64,000 bases of DNA from Crocinitomix algicola (GTDB taxonomy: Bacteria; Bacteroidota; Bacteroidia; Flavobacteriales_D; Crocinitomicaceae), in contig NZ_LYPF02000010.1 in assembly GCF_001661595.2 (NCBI RefSeq), positions 1 to 64,000 of the forward strand, written 5' to 3'. Below, one piece after another: positions 8,384 through 17,735 of this stretch. Numbering within the stretch: the stretch's first letter is position 1; each line of letters begins with the position of its first letter. Made by a program: the position numbers and the translations under genes. A model generated the notes under the pieces. That model did no database searches, was not told the origin of the DNA, and worked only from the letters and a program-made list of their open reading frames with translations.

Positions 8384-9421
8384 ATGGCTGATTTTTCGTC
8401 ATTAATACGAGAGTGGTTTAGACAAAACAGTAGGGATTTACCTTGGAGAAAGGTGAAAAATCCTTATGCTATTTGGCTGTCTGAGGTTATTTTACAACAG
8501 ACCAGAGTTGATCAAGGTTTGAATTATTACCTAAAGTTTACCAAACATTTTCCTTCTGTTAAAGATTTGGCAATGGCGGATGAAGATGAAGTATTAAACT
8601 TATGGCAAGGACTTGGTTACTACAGTCGAGCAAGAAACCTACACGCTGCTGCTAAATTTATTCACACCCAATACAGTGGTATTTTTCCTAATGATTATAA
8701 ACGTATACGTGAATTAAAAGGCGTAGGTGATTATACGGCAGCTGCAATAAGCTCTTTCGCTTTTAATTTACCCTATGCCGTTGTTGACGGAAATGTTTAC
8801 CGTGTCCTCAGCAGATATTTAGGAATATCAACACCTATCGATTCGACTATCGGTAAAAAAGAATTTGCAGCAGTTGCACAAGACCTATTATCGAAGGAGC
8901 ATCCTGCGGAGCATAATCAAGCAATTATGGAATTAGGCGCGTTAGTCTGTTCTCCAAAAAAACCACAATGCGATGAATGCCCACTTTACGATTCATGCTT
9001 TGCTAGACAAAATAATTCAACGCTAGACTATCCAATCAAACTAAAAAAAACAAAAGTTAAAAACAGATTCATTCATTACCTGGTTCACACCAACGGTGAA
9101 TACATACACTTAAAAAAAAGAACAGGAAAAGGAATTTGGCAAGGTCTGTATGACTTCCCAGCAATTGAACTCGACAAAAAACGAGATCTCCTGCCTGAGG
9201 AAATCGCGCCATACCCCCTCGAAAAAATTGTCTTTGACGGAAATTTCCAACACATTTTATCACATCAAAAACTGAATGTTACCTTTTGGATTCTCTGGCA
9301 AAAAGACATCGACACCAAAGAAGGAGTCTTAAAAATAAAAGTCCAGGACATTGAAGATTACCCCATGCCTCAACTGTTAATAAGATATATTAAACACTCT
9401 GCACTATTCAACAGAGAATAA
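8384..9421 (+). CDS. mutY: A/G-specific adenine glycosylase MutY
   Basis: A 345-residue base-excision repair glycosylase that removes A mispaired with 8-oxoG. The helix-hairpin-helix region ELKGVGDYTAAAI carries the catalytic Asp; the upstream SEVILQQTRV segment supplies the catalytic Glu. A 4Fe-4S cluster motif (C-x6-C-x2-C-x5-C) lies at CSPKKPQCDECPLYDSC. A C-terminal NUDIX-like domain recognises the oxidised base. Divergent from HU; followed by ssb and the gld genes, an order familiar in flavobacteria. Confidence 0.96.
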   Translation: MADFSSLIREWFRQNSRDLPWRKVKNPYAIWLSEVILQQTRVDQGLNYYLKFTKHFPSVKDLAMADEDEVLNLWQGLGYYSRARNLHAAAKFIHTQYSGIFPNDYKRIRELKGVGDYTAAAISSFAFNLPYAVVDGNVYRVLSRYLGISTPIDSTIGKKEFAAVAQDLLSKEHPAEHNQAIMELGALVCSPKKPQCDECPLYDSCFARQNNSTLDYPIKLKKTKVKNRFIHYLVHTNGEYIHLKKRTGKGIWQGLYDFPAIELDKKRDLLPEEIAPYPLEKIVFDGNFQHILSHQKLNVTFWILWQKDIDTKEGVLKIKVQDIEDYPMPQLLIRYIKHSALFNRE

Positions 9422-9426
9422 TTATA

Positions 9427-9456
9427 TTTGTTTAACTGTGATAAAGTATAAATTTG
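9427..9456 (+). promoter_or_regulatory. Promoter of ssb-gldE-gldD
   Basis: TTTG (9427-9430), an 18-bp spacer and TAAATTTG (9449-9456) match both elements of the Bacteroidota consensus. The ssb ATG at 9475 lies 18 bp downstream, giving a leader of about 12 nt. Confidence 0.7.
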
Positions 9457-9474
9457 CAGTTTAATTAAAATCTT

Positions 9475-9921
9475 ATGGCAGGAAGTGTAAACAAAGTGAT
9501 ATTGATTGGCAACTTAGGACGAGACCCTGAAGTTCGCTATTTAGAAAGTGGCGTTGGAGTAGCACGTTTCTCAATTGCAACCTCCGAATCTTATACAGAT
9601 AAGAATACGGGTGAACGAAGAGAAATTACTGATTGGCATAATATTGTAATGTGGAGAGGTCTTGCTAAAATTGCTGAAACTTACCTTAAAAAAGGAATGA
9701 AAGTATACATCGAAGGTAAATTAAAAACGAGATCATGGCAAGATGAAAATAATCAAACCCGCTATTCGACTGAGGTCGTAGCGGATGAAATGACAATGCT
9801 TTCTAGAGCAGAACAAGGAAGTGCTAATCAAGAAAACTATCCGAGTTCCGTTGAAAACAAACCGGTTCAGCCAATGAACACGGATATAGGTAAAGACCCA
9901 GAAGATGATTTACCATTTTAA
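9475..9921 (+). CDS. ssb: Single-stranded DNA-binding protein
   Basis: A 148-residue SSB: N-terminal OB fold ([18 protein letters not shown], then [21 protein letters not shown], then [13 protein letters not shown]) and a flexible tail ending in the acidic tip DDLPF that docks repair and replication partners. Length and tip are standard. A canonical promoter precedes it and gldE follows after 20 bp. Confidence 0.97.
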   Translation: MAGSVNKVILIGNLGRDPEVRYLESGVGVARFSIATSESYTDKNTGERREITDWHNIVMWRGLAKIAETYLKKGMKVYIEGKLKTRSWQDENNQTRYSTEVVADEMTMLSRAEQGSANQENYPSSVENKPVQPMNTDIGKDPEDDLPF

Positions 9922-9941
9922 TTTGTACCAAAACGTTTAAA

Positions 9942-11300
9942 TTGGATTTTTTAACTACACCGATTCTTGCAAGTATTCAATGGGGTGAAATTTGGCTTTC
10001 CGTTTCCATCTCCTTTCTTGTCTTGATTATTTTACTCATTTGTTCAGCTTTAATTTCTGGTTCAGAAGTTGCATTCTTTTCACTCACTCCGGCTGATCAA
10101 GAAGCCATTGGAGAAGATTCGAGTAAAGCAGCAGACACCACTCTTGATTTACTCAAAAGACCCAAAAATTTGCTAGCTACAATTCTAATTTCCAACAACT
10201 TTATCAATGTTGCTATCATCCTTATTTCAACCAGTCTTTCCGATCAATTACTCCCACAATCAGACGTAAATCCAACCTTAAAATTTGTAATTGACGTCTT
10301 TGCTATCACATTTATTTTATTACTATTTGGCGAAGTAATTCCAAAAGTATACTCAGCAAAAAACGGAAGAAGAGTAGCTCTGTTAATGGCAATTCCATTG
10401 AATACAATCGGCAAAACTTTCCCTTTTAGCCTGTTGAGAAAAGGATTAGTGCAAGGCACAGATATTATCAATGGCCGTGTTAAAAAAAGGGTTAAAGAAC
10501 TTTCACCAGATGATTTGGCGGATGCGATTGAATTGGCAAGTGAAGGGTATGAAGATAAAAGAGACCTCGAAATTTATCAAGGAATTGTGGAGTTTGGCAA
10601 AAAAGATGTCAAACAAATTATGCGCTCCAGATTGGATGTAGAAGCAATAGAGTTAAATACGACTTACGGGCAAATTCTAGCCGAGATGTTAGATGAAAAT
10701 AAAATCTCACACCACTCAAGAATCCCTGTTTATCAAGAATCTTTTGATAAAATTGAAGGAATTTTATTCGTAAAAGACCTTCTCCCCTTTCTGGATAAGC
10801 CAGCAGATTTTAATTGGCAAGAATTGATTCGTGAACCTTATTTTGTTCCGGAAAATAAAAAAATTGATGATTTACTAAAAAGTTTTCAAGAGCGTAAGAT
10901 GCACATGGCTATTGTCGTTGATGAATATGGAGGCACATCTGGAATTGTGACATTGGATGACGTGTTAGAAGAAATAGTTGGCGATATTTCAGACGATATT
11001 GAAGATGAAGAGCTAATGTATTCAAAATTGGACGAGTTTAATTATGTTTTTGAAGGCAAAACTTCATTGATAGACATGTACAAAGTGCTAGATATTGACG
11101 GTGACATTTTTGAAGAAGAAAAATCAGAATCGGATACTATCGCTGGATTTGTCATTGAGCAAGCAGGTAAAATATTGAAGAAAAACGAACGGGTAGTTTT
11201 TGAAAATTACACATTTACTGTAGAAGCTGCAGATAGCAGAAAAGTAAAACGAATTAAAATAACCATTCATCCACAAAAGAAAGAAGATGATGAAGATTAG
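9942..11300 (+). CDS. gldE: Gliding motility-associated protein GldE (CNNM/CorC-like)
   Basis: A 452-residue membrane protein of the CNNM/CorC architecture. A DUF21 domain with about four membrane segments fills residues 1-170, a CBS pair covers about 195-330 (RIPVYQESFDKIEGILFVKD, VVDEYGGTSGIVTLDDV), and a CorC_HlyC domain ends it. Position directly before gldD identifies it as GldE, whose loss can be compensated by related proteins in Flavobacterium. No ATG is available at the N-terminus, so I take the TTG at 9942. Its 3' end overlaps gldD by 14 bp. Confidence 0.92.
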   Translation: MDFLTTPILASIQWGEIWLSVSISFLVLIILLICSALISGSEVAFFSLTPADQEAIGEDSSKAADTTLDLLKRPKNLLATILISNNFINVAIILISTSLSDQLLPQSDVNPTLKFVIDVFAITFILLLFGEVIPKVYSAKNGRRVALLMAIPLNTIGKTFPFSLLRKGLVQGTDIINGRVKKRVKELSPDDLADAIELASEGYEDKRDLEIYQGIVEFGKKDVKQIMRSRLDVEAIELNTTYGQILAEMLDENKISHHSRIPVYQESFDKIEGILFVKDLLPFLDKPADFNWQELIREPYFVPENKKIDDLLKSFQERKMHMAIVVDEYGGTSGIVTLDDVLEEIVGDISDDIEDEELMYSKLDEFNYVFEGKTSLIDMYKVLDIDGDIFEEEKSESDTIAGFVIEQAGKILKKNERVVFENYTFTVEAADSRKVKRIKITIHPQKKEDDED

Positions 11301-11853
11301 TTTTTGGTGCATTGCCCTCTTAATTGTTTTGGCAAGTTGTTCTAACGAAATAGATTATTACCCTAAACCACGTGGATTTATGCGATTGGATTTTCCGGAT
11401 CGCACGTATGACATATATCAACCTGATAGCTGTCCATATCAATTTGAAATACCTGATTATTTCGAAGTTATAGACAAGTCCAACTGTAATAAAGACATTC
11501 AAATGGATCGTTTTAATGCTACTTTGTTTTTGACATATCTACCGTTAGATACCAACTTGAATATGAATATTGAGTATTCTAGAAAACTGGTGTATGATCA
11601 TAGCATCAAAGCCGATGCCATTGAAGAAACAACAATCATCAATCAAAATAAACAGGCATACGGACTAAAATACGACATCAAAGGGAATGCTGCATCTCCG
11701 TATCAATTTTACATGACTGATAGTGTCAATCATTTTTTAAGAGGGGCCCTTTATTTCAATGTTAAACCAAACTACGATAGCATCCAAACAAGTTTAACTT
11801 ATATAGCAGAAGACTTAGATCGCATCCTAAAAACTGTAAGTTGGAATGAATAA
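11287..11853 (+). CDS. gldD: Gliding motility lipoprotein GldD
   Basis: A 188-residue lipoprotein with signal peptide and lipobox VLASCSNE (Cys19), then the GldD-typical DYYPKPRGFMRLDFP and Y-rich beta region. GldD is essential for gliding and T9SS function in Flavobacterium johnsoniae. A second ATG at 11290 is an equally good start. It overlaps gldE upstream and the histidine kinase downstream, so all three are probably cotranscribed. Confidence 0.94.
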   Translation: MMKISFWCIALLIVLASCSNEIDYYPKPRGFMRLDFPDRTYDIYQPDSCPYQFEIPDYFEVIDKSNCNKDIQMDRFNATLFLTYLPLDTNLNMNIEYSRKLVYDHSIKADAIEETTIINQNKQAYGLKYDIKGNAASPYQFYMTDSVNHFLRGALYFNVKPNYDSIQTSLTYIAEDLDRILKTVSWNE

Positions 11854-12898
11854 ATATGTTATGCGACTGACTAAACCCATTCATATCACATTTATTGGTA
11901 GCCTTATTCTCGGAATTTTGGTACTTGTCGCACTTATCGTAATTGATAAATACGCTGAGATAAATATTAGCTTTTTAACGATACTTTTTACAACACTACT
12001 CACAATTGTCTTATCGTTTTTAATTTTCACCTATTTAATTAACCGATTTATCAATAGTAAAATAAAATTTATTTACCGAATCATTACCAATCGGCAAACC
12101 GCTGAAGAAGCCGAATATAGTGTAACAGAAGACGTGCTAACGCGATTAACTAAAGACACTGCAGAATGGGCATCCACTCAAAAAAGACAAATCAATCAAC
12201 TGCAAAAACAAGCCGAATTTAGAAAAGAATTTCTAGGCAATTTAGCGCATGAATTAAAGACACCTGTATTTAGTATCCAAGGATACATATTAACTCTTCT
12301 CGAAGGCGGATTAGAGGATGAACGTGTAAACAGAGACTTTCTTGTTCGTGCACTTAGCGGCGTTGACCGAATTTCGAATTTACTGGAAGATTTAGATAAT
12401 ATTTCAAAATTTGAAACAGATCGTTTTCAATTAAAACTAGAAAAGTTTGATTTGATAAAGGTTACTAACAACATTTTTAGAGAGCTTGAGAAAAAAGCGA
12501 AAAAGAAGGACATTAAACTAAACTTTGATCAGCATTATGAACCTTTGATGGTAAACGGTGATAAAACCAAAATCACTCAAGTCTTGGTTAATCTTATCTC
12601 TAATTCCATATCATACGGTAAAGAAAGCGGAAAAACCACAGTTTCTTTTGATGCGATTGACAAGAAAAAAGTACTGGTTCAAATCTCTGACAATGGCGTG
12701 GGTATGGCCGAAGAACATATTCCACGATTATTTGAACGATTCTACCGAGTGGATAAAAGTCGTGAACGCAATGTTGGAGGTTCGGGGCTTGGATTAGCCA
12801 TCGTCAAACACATCATTGAAGCTCATAAACAAACTATCAAAGTTAAAAGTACAGAGGGCATAGGATCAACTTTCTCGTTTACCCTAGAAAAAGTTTAA
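11846..12898 (+). CDS. Membrane sensor histidine kinase (PhoR-like)
   Basis: A 350-residue kinase with two N-terminal membrane helices (about 13-33 and 41-64) and almost no periplasmic domain. HisKA has the H-box FLGNLAHELKTPV (His near 135); the ATPase domain shows NLISNSISYG, DNGVGM and GGSGLGLAIV. It starts inside the end of gldD (8-bp overlap), and no response regulator is next to it. The near absence of a sensor domain suggests sensing within or at the membrane. The LytTR regulator at 574 is not an obvious partner for this kinase class. Confidence 0.93.
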   Translation: MNKYVMRLTKPIHITFIGSLILGILVLVALIVIDKYAEINISFLTILFTTLLTIVLSFLIFTYLINRFINSKIKFIYRIITNRQTAEEAEYSVTEDVLTRLTKDTAEWASTQKRQINQLQKQAEFRKEFLGNLAHELKTPVFSIQGYILTLLEGGLEDERVNRDFLVRALSGVDRISNLLEDLDNISKFETDRFQLKLEKFDLIKVTNNIFRELEKKAKKKDIKLNFDQHYEPLMVNGDKTKITQVLVNLISNSISYGKESGKTTVSFDAIDKKKVLVQISDNGVGMAEEHIPRLFERFYRVDKSRERNVGGSGLGLAIVKHIIEAHKQTIKVKSTEGIGSTFSFTLEKV

Positions 12899-12962
12899 TT
12901 TCTAAAAAATATGTATATTTAACATTGAAGGTCAGCCTTATATCACTGACTGGAAATGTAAC

Positions 12963-13388
12963 ATGAAAAAACATCTGCTTCTCCTCACCCTATTTATAGG
13001 ATGCTTTTTTGCTTCTTATTCAAGCTTCGCTCAGTCTGAAGCTGCAGTTTATTTCAACTCGCTTACCCTAAATCAAGACAGTTCAAAAGTATTACTCTCG
13101 ATAAAGACCACTGAGAGTTTCATTGTAGGTGCAAATCGTTATGTCTTGCATATTGGTGGTCAAACATTTTATCAATCGTTTCATCCAAAAGGAGAACTGA
13201 ACGAAATTATATTCTTTATTCCAACCTACGATTTCTCTAACCTAATTGCTCAATCAAATATGGTATTAGTATATGGCTTTTATCATCAAAACACATTACA
13301 AGACGGAGAAGGCAATAGTCAACACGGCTATATAGGTAAACATTGGAGAATCGGTGAATTTACACCCGAATTACTCAAAAAAAATTAA
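12963..13388 (+). CDS. Secreted protein of unknown function
   Basis: A 141-residue protein with a clear signal peptide (MKKHLLLLTLFIGCFF to about residue 24, cleavage near SFAQ-S). The remainder is beta-rich with no motif I recognise. It ends 11 bp before the secreted esterase-like gene, which points to cotranscription and possibly a shared extracellular role. The AT-rich leader contains a near-match -7 element but no convincing -33. Confidence 0.7.
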   Translation: MKKHLLLLTLFIGCFFASYSSFAQSEAAVYFNSLTLNQDSSKVLLSIKTTESFIVGANRYVLHIGGQTFYQSFHPKGELNEIIFFIPTYDFSNLIAQSNMVLVYGFYHQNTLQDGEGNSQHGYIGKHWRIGEFTPELLKKN

Positions 13389-13398
13389 ATCCAACACC

Positions 13399-16300
13399 AT
13401 GAAAATAATATTACTCCTATCAAGCATTTTCATCTGTACATTAAGTTTTAGTCAAACACCTGACCCCGGATTGCCTGGGGAATATGAAGTTTCAAGTCAA
13501 GAATATGATTTTGGTGACGAAACTTTTGTAACACCGTCTTTTCCCGATATGATTGAAGTAATTGGCTCAGTGCACTACCCTTCTGACCTTTCAGACGGCC
13601 CATTTCCGGTTCTAGTTTTTCTACACGGAAGACATTCTACCTGTTACAATGGAGGTTCCACGTCAATTGCTTGGCCATGCACAGGAAGTTGGAGTGCAAT
13701 TCCTAGTTACCAAGGATATGATTATTTAGCAGAACAAATGGCTAGTCATGGGTATATCGTGATTTCAATTTCGGCAAATAGTATTAGCTCTACCGACAAT
13801 ACTACACCAGATTATGGCATGCGCGCGCGCGGTGAATTAGTACAACATCATTTAAACCTTTGGAAGGATTGGTCAACAGTTGGAGGAGACCCATTTGGTG
13901 ATTTATTTATTGGAAAATTAGACCTAGAAAACGTAGGAACAATGGGACATTCACGAGGTGGTGAAGGGGTAATCGAACACGCGCTATATAACCGTGAACT
14001 TGGTAGTCCATTTGGAATTAATGCTGTTTTAACACTAGCACCGGTTGATTTTAATCGTCCTGTTTTAAATGGAATTCCTATCATGAATATTGCACCGTAT
14101 TGCGACGGAGATGTAGCAGACCTTCAAGGTGTCCATTTTTACGATGATGCCCGTTATCTCGATGACGATGATACCATGCCGAAACATAATTTAATGATGC
14201 TAGGAGCAAATCACAATTACTATAATACCGTTTGGACACCTGGAGAGTTTCCTGCAGGTGCAGCAGATGATTGGGGCTATGTGGATACTTGGCAAACAGA
14301 TGAACACTGCGGTTCTAGCGCACCAGAAAATGGTAGATATACTCCCGAAAAACAACGGAACTCACTCCTTGCCTACGCGAGTGCATTTTTTAGAGTGTAC
14401 ATCGGTGGAGAAAATGAATTCGATCCAATTTTAAAGGTTACAGATGTAATTCCTCCGGCTTCTTCAACACTTGATCCTGAGGATATTTTTATGTCATACC
14501 ACCCACCTACACATAAACGAGTGGATGTGAATAAACAAATTGGAGAAGACGCAGAGCTAACGAATGACCTCATGACTGATGTTGAAGCAAGTGGCCTCGT
14601 TGTTTACGATATTTGTGGTGATGATTTTGGAGAACAATATTGCATTGGAGAAGGTGCATCTCAAGAACCTCACAATAAAAATGGAGGAGTAGCTGTGCTT
14701 GGTTTATCACAGTTAGAATTAGAGTGGAATTCTGCCGATGATTACTATCAGAACAATTTACCAGATTTTCTAACTGACTTTACCCAATTCGACCAACTAC
14801 AATTCCGTGCAGCAGTCAATTTTGCAACCTCCCCCACTGATACCGAACTCAATTTCAACATTGTATTAACGGATAATCTAGATGAAACTGCTAGCCTACC
14901 TGTAGGTGATTATAGTCATGCACTATTTTTTCCTCCCGGAGATTATGGAACAGTTTTACCTCGAACAATGCACAACACCATTAGCATACCTGTAGAGGAC
15001 TTTACAGGAATCGACTTAGAAAACATAAAAAACATCCGCTTTGAATTTAATGAATCGGCAGAAGGAGGAATATTAATTTCTGATTTAGCCTTAAGTTCTA
15101 ACAACCCCGTATTACTGCCTCCAATTGCTAATTTTGAAGCCAATATCACCACTTCTTGTACAGGAGAAATAAGTTTCACTGATTTATCGACTTTTAATCC
15201 AACTGAATGGTTTTGGGACTTTGGAGATGGCAACACTTCTACAGAAGAAGACCCTATTCATATTTATGAAACAAATGGTGTATTTACGGTAAGCTTAACG
15301 GTAACAAATGAGGCAGGTTCAGATGAATACATCGAAACAGCATATATTGAAATAGATCGTCCACTTGCCCCGTTGGCAGAAGGAACAAGTGTTTGTGGCG
15401 AAGGCGAGATTATTTTAAATGCCACGGGAGCAGGAGGAACAATAAATTGGTATGATTCACCAGGAGGTACTTTGCTAGGAACAGGCACTACTTACGAAGA
15501 CTATATAACAGAAACCACCAATTATTACATTCAAGAAGAAATGCCTAACGAGTTGATGTCTGTCGGACCTCCCAATCGTTTTTTTGGAAGTGGTGGTTAT
15601 TTCGGGGCTAATGATTTAAGAGGCATCTTTTTCGATGTTTATTCTCCCTTCATTTTAGAGTCTGTTAAAGTCTATGCCAACGGTTCAGGAATACGAAAAA
15701 TACAAGTTTTGGATGGAGAAGGAGGAACTGTTGTTCACTCCCTTGATGTTGATATTCCGAATGGTGAAAGTGTTGTGACTTTGAACTTTCCTTTGGAAGT
15801 TCATGATGGCTATTATATTAAAATCACTGGTGCATTAGTTGATTTGTATAGAATTAATGACGGCTCTCCCGATTATCCGTATGAAATTCCTGGCATTGTT
15901 GCATTAACCGGCTCTAATGCCGATCCTTCGACCGATTTTTATTACTTCTTTTTTGATTGGAAGATTCGAGAATCAAATTGTTTAAGTCCATTTACTGAGG
16001 TTACTGCAACAGCAACTCCAAGTTTCGAGATAGAAACTAGTGATGACGTCACAATCATAGCTGGTGAAACAACAACCCTTACAGCAACTGGAGGAATATC
16101 GTATTCTTGGACACCTGAAACTGGTTTATCTGATCCAGACGCAGGAACAACTGATGCTAATCCAGCAGTGACAACAACCTATACTGTAACAGCGCTTAAT
16201 GAAGAAGGATGTGCTAGTTCAGCGGAATTAACTGTAACTGTTGAGGGAAATCTGAATGTCAAAGAAAACAATCAAGTAATCAGCTTACAACCGAATCCTA

Positions 16301-16509
16301 CAACGGGAGTTTTAAATATCCAAACCGAAGGAGTTCATTTCCCTTATACAATTGAAGTATTGAATCTTGCGGGTCAATTAGTTTATAAGCATGAAAAGGT
16401 TACCGAAACAATTGTTCAAGTTAATTTAGACAACCTATCCGATGGCTTATATTACATCAAACTCTATAATAGTAAATTTGAGACCATTGAAAAATTGATT
16501 ATTCGCTAA
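13399..16509 (+). CDS. Secreted alpha/beta-hydrolase with PKD domain and T9SS signal
   Basis: A 1036-residue multidomain protein. Signal peptide MKIILLLSSIFICTLSFSQ sets the start at 13399 rather than the upstream in-frame ATG at 13354, which lies inside the previous gene. An alpha/beta-hydrolase domain (about 40-330) has VFLHGRHS, the nucleophile elbow GHSRGGEG near 183 and a candidate His in ANHNYY. A possible carbohydrate-binding region follows, then a PKD domain (about 590-650, WDFGDGN), Ig-like segments, and a T9SS type A sorting domain (LQPNPTTG to the end). It probably acts as a secreted esterase on a polymer; the substrate is unknown. Confidence 0.85.
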   Translation: MKIILLLSSIFICTLSFSQTPDPGLPGEYEVSSQEYDFGDETFVTPSFPDMIEVIGSVHYPSDLSDGPFPVLVFLHGRHSTCYNGGSTSIAWPCTGSWSAIPSYQGYDYLAEQMASHGYIVISISANSISSTDNTTPDYGMRARGELVQHHLNLWKDWSTVGGDPFGDLFIGKLDLENVGTMGHSRGGEGVIEHALYNRELGSPFGINAVLTLAPVDFNRPVLNGIPIMNIAPYCDGDVADLQGVHFYDDARYLDDDDTMPKHNLMMLGANHNYYNTVWTPGEFPAGAADDWGYVDTWQTDEHCGSSAPENGRYTPEKQRNSLLAYASAFFRVYIGGENEFDPILKVTDVIPPASSTLDPEDIFMSYHPPTHKRVDVNKQIGEDAELTNDLMTDVEASGLVVYDICGDDFGEQYCIGEGASQEPHNKNGGVAVLGLSQLELEWNSADDYYQNNLPDFLTDFTQFDQLQFRAAVNFATSPTDTELNFNIVLTDNLDETASLPVGDYSHALFFPPGDYGTVLPRTMHNTISIPVEDFTGIDLENIKNIRFEFNESAEGGILISDLALSSNNPVLLPPIANFEANITTSCTGEISFTDLSTFNPTEWFWDFGDGNTSTEEDPIHIYETNGVFTVSLTVTNEAGSDEYIETAYIEIDRPLAPLAEGTSVCGEGEIILNATGAGGTINWYDSPGGTLLGTGTTYEDYITETTNYYIQEEMPNELMSVGPPNRFFGSGGYFGANDLRGIFFDVYSPFILESVKVYANGSGIRKIQVLDGEGGTVVHSLDVDIPNGESVVTLNFPLEVHDGYYIKITGALVDLYRINDGSPDYPYEIPGIVALTGSNADPSTDFYYFFFDWKIRESNCLSPFTEVTATATPSFEIETSDDVTIIAGETTTLTATGGISYSWTPETGLSDPDAGTTDANPAVTTTYTVTALNEEGCASSAELTVTVEGNLNVKENNQVISLQPNPTTGVLNIQTEGVHFPYTIEVLNLAGQLVYKHEKVTETIVQVNLDNLSDGLYYIKLYNSKFETIEKLIIR

Positions 16510-16528
16510 TTCATTAAATTATACCAAT

Positions 16529-16563
16529 AAAAAATGCCCTTCCATATTGAAAGGGCATTTTTT
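16529..16563. terminator. Bidirectional terminator between convergent genes
   Basis: Stem AAATGCCCTT (16532-16541) pairs with AAGGGCATTT (16551-16560), extended by A/T runs on both sides. It serves the esterase-like gene on the plus strand and the SPFH gene on the minus strand. Confidence 0.85.
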
Positions 16564-16581
16564 ATTAATAGCTAAATTTAT

Positions 16582-17439
16582 TTAGTTGCTCTTCAGAATT
16601 GAAACACCTGATCCAAAAACATTGTTAGAACCATAAGGTGATCCTATTCCATCCCACTTCTCCCATTTCTTCAATTCTATATATTGAGGATTTCTAGAAA
16701 TTTGCTCCGCTTCTAATTGAATTGCTTCGGCCTTAAACTTTGCTGAAATAACAAGCGCTGAATCACCTCTCGCTTTTTCAATTTTTGCATTAGCCAAATA
16801 CTCTTGTTCTTTTTGTTTCTCTTTGGCTGTTAGGTTTTTTTGTTTTTGCGTCTCTTTATTCGTTATTTCTGTCGCGATATTTGCGGGTAAGTTCACATCT
16901 GCTATTTCGACATAGTGAAGAGTAATAAAGTTTCCTTCAAAATCCTTCTGCAGGATAGCCTCAATTTCTCCTTCTAACGCTTCACGTTTGGAGCTATACA
17001 CTTGTTCATAAGTATATCGACCAATAACATCTTTTATTGCGCCTTTGGCTTTATCATCAATAAAAGTGATAAATCCTGGTCCGTGTTTTAAGTGAAGCTG
17101 TGCTATTTTGCCCGATTCAGCAGCATAATTAACGGAAACCAAAACTGAAATATCGGTTCCATTTATATCCATTACCTCAGAAGTATAATTTTTGGATTGC
17201 TGACGAATATTATAGGTAATCATTTCGTTCCATGGCGCAATAAATATTGTTCCTTCATTGTAGGAAACCTCTTTATCTACCCCTCCTCCATACGGACGGT
17301 AAATAAATCCTTGTTCTCCTGGGTTCACATCAGACCATGACATAAAAAACAATATTAATAGAATAAGGCCGGTTACCCCTAACGCAACATAGCGTCCTAG
17401 GTTTTTAGGATTGATATTGATTTGATTGTTCGTACTCAT
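16582..17439 (-). CDS. SPFH/Band 7 (prohibitin-like) membrane protein
   Basis: A 285-residue protein with one N-terminal membrane helix (about 14-30: YVALGVTGLILLILFFM) followed by an SPFH domain (VNPGEQGFIYRPYGG, then EVMDINGTDISVLVSVNY) and a Lys/Glu/Ala-rich coiled-coil tail (TNKETQKQKNLTAKEKQKEQ). It resembles prohibitin-family proteins that assemble into large rings on the membrane and modulate FtsH-type proteases. The small membrane protein gene lies 8 bp upstream on the same strand. Confidence 0.9.
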   Translation of the reverse strand: MSTNNQININPKNLGRYVALGVTGLILLILFFMSWSDVNPGEQGFIYRPYGGGVDKEVSYNEGTIFIAPWNEMITYNIRQQSKNYTSEVMDINGTDISVLVSVNYAAESGKIAQLHLKHGPGFITFIDDKAKGAIKDVIGRYTYEQVYSSKREALEGEIEAILQKDFEGNFITLHYVEIADVNLPANIATEITNKETQKQKNLTAKEKQKEQEYLANAKIEKARGDSALVISAKFKAEAIQLEAEQISRNPQYIELKKWEKWDGIGSPYGSNNVFGSGVSILKSN

Positions 17440-17447
17440 AATTTTGA

Positions 17448-17633
17448 TTAATTATTGGTGGATTTTCGGATAAAATTAATGACTAAGTATACTACTGCTA
17501 TTATCAAACCTAAAGCCATCACCTTTATAAAAGGAGGTCCTTTTAATAAAAATCTAAAACAAAAAAATATCGTTGCTCCAATTATCACTGAACCAAAGAT
17601 TATTTTGTACATCAGTTTTGATCGTTCGTTCAT
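17448..17633 (-). CDS. Small two-helix membrane protein
   Basis: A 61-residue protein with two hydrophobic helices (about 9-29 and 35-53) flanked by basic residues. It ends 8 bp before the SPFH gene, so it is probably its operon partner. No family recognised. An internal Met at residue 8 (MYKIIFG) is an alternative start. Confidence 0.6.
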   Translation of the reverse strand: MNERSKLMYKIIFGSVIIGATIFFCFRFLLKGPPFIKVMALGLIIAVVYLVINFIRKSTNN

Positions 17634-17735
17634 AGTCGAATTTCTTTGCTCAAAGATACAAACTTGTTTTTATTCGGCTAAGAATCTAGCCGAATCAATC
17701 GTACGCCTTTTCAAGTAATTTATAACAAAAGGCTC

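Noticed and set aside
13354-13398. N-terminal extension of the secreted esterase-like protein
   Set aside because: It lies inside the end of the previous gene and would hide the clear signal peptide starting at 13399.
17705-17733. GCCTTTT/AAAAGGC inverted repeat downstream of mfd
   Set aside because: Seven-bp stem with a 15-nt loop and no T-run; too weak to call a terminator.
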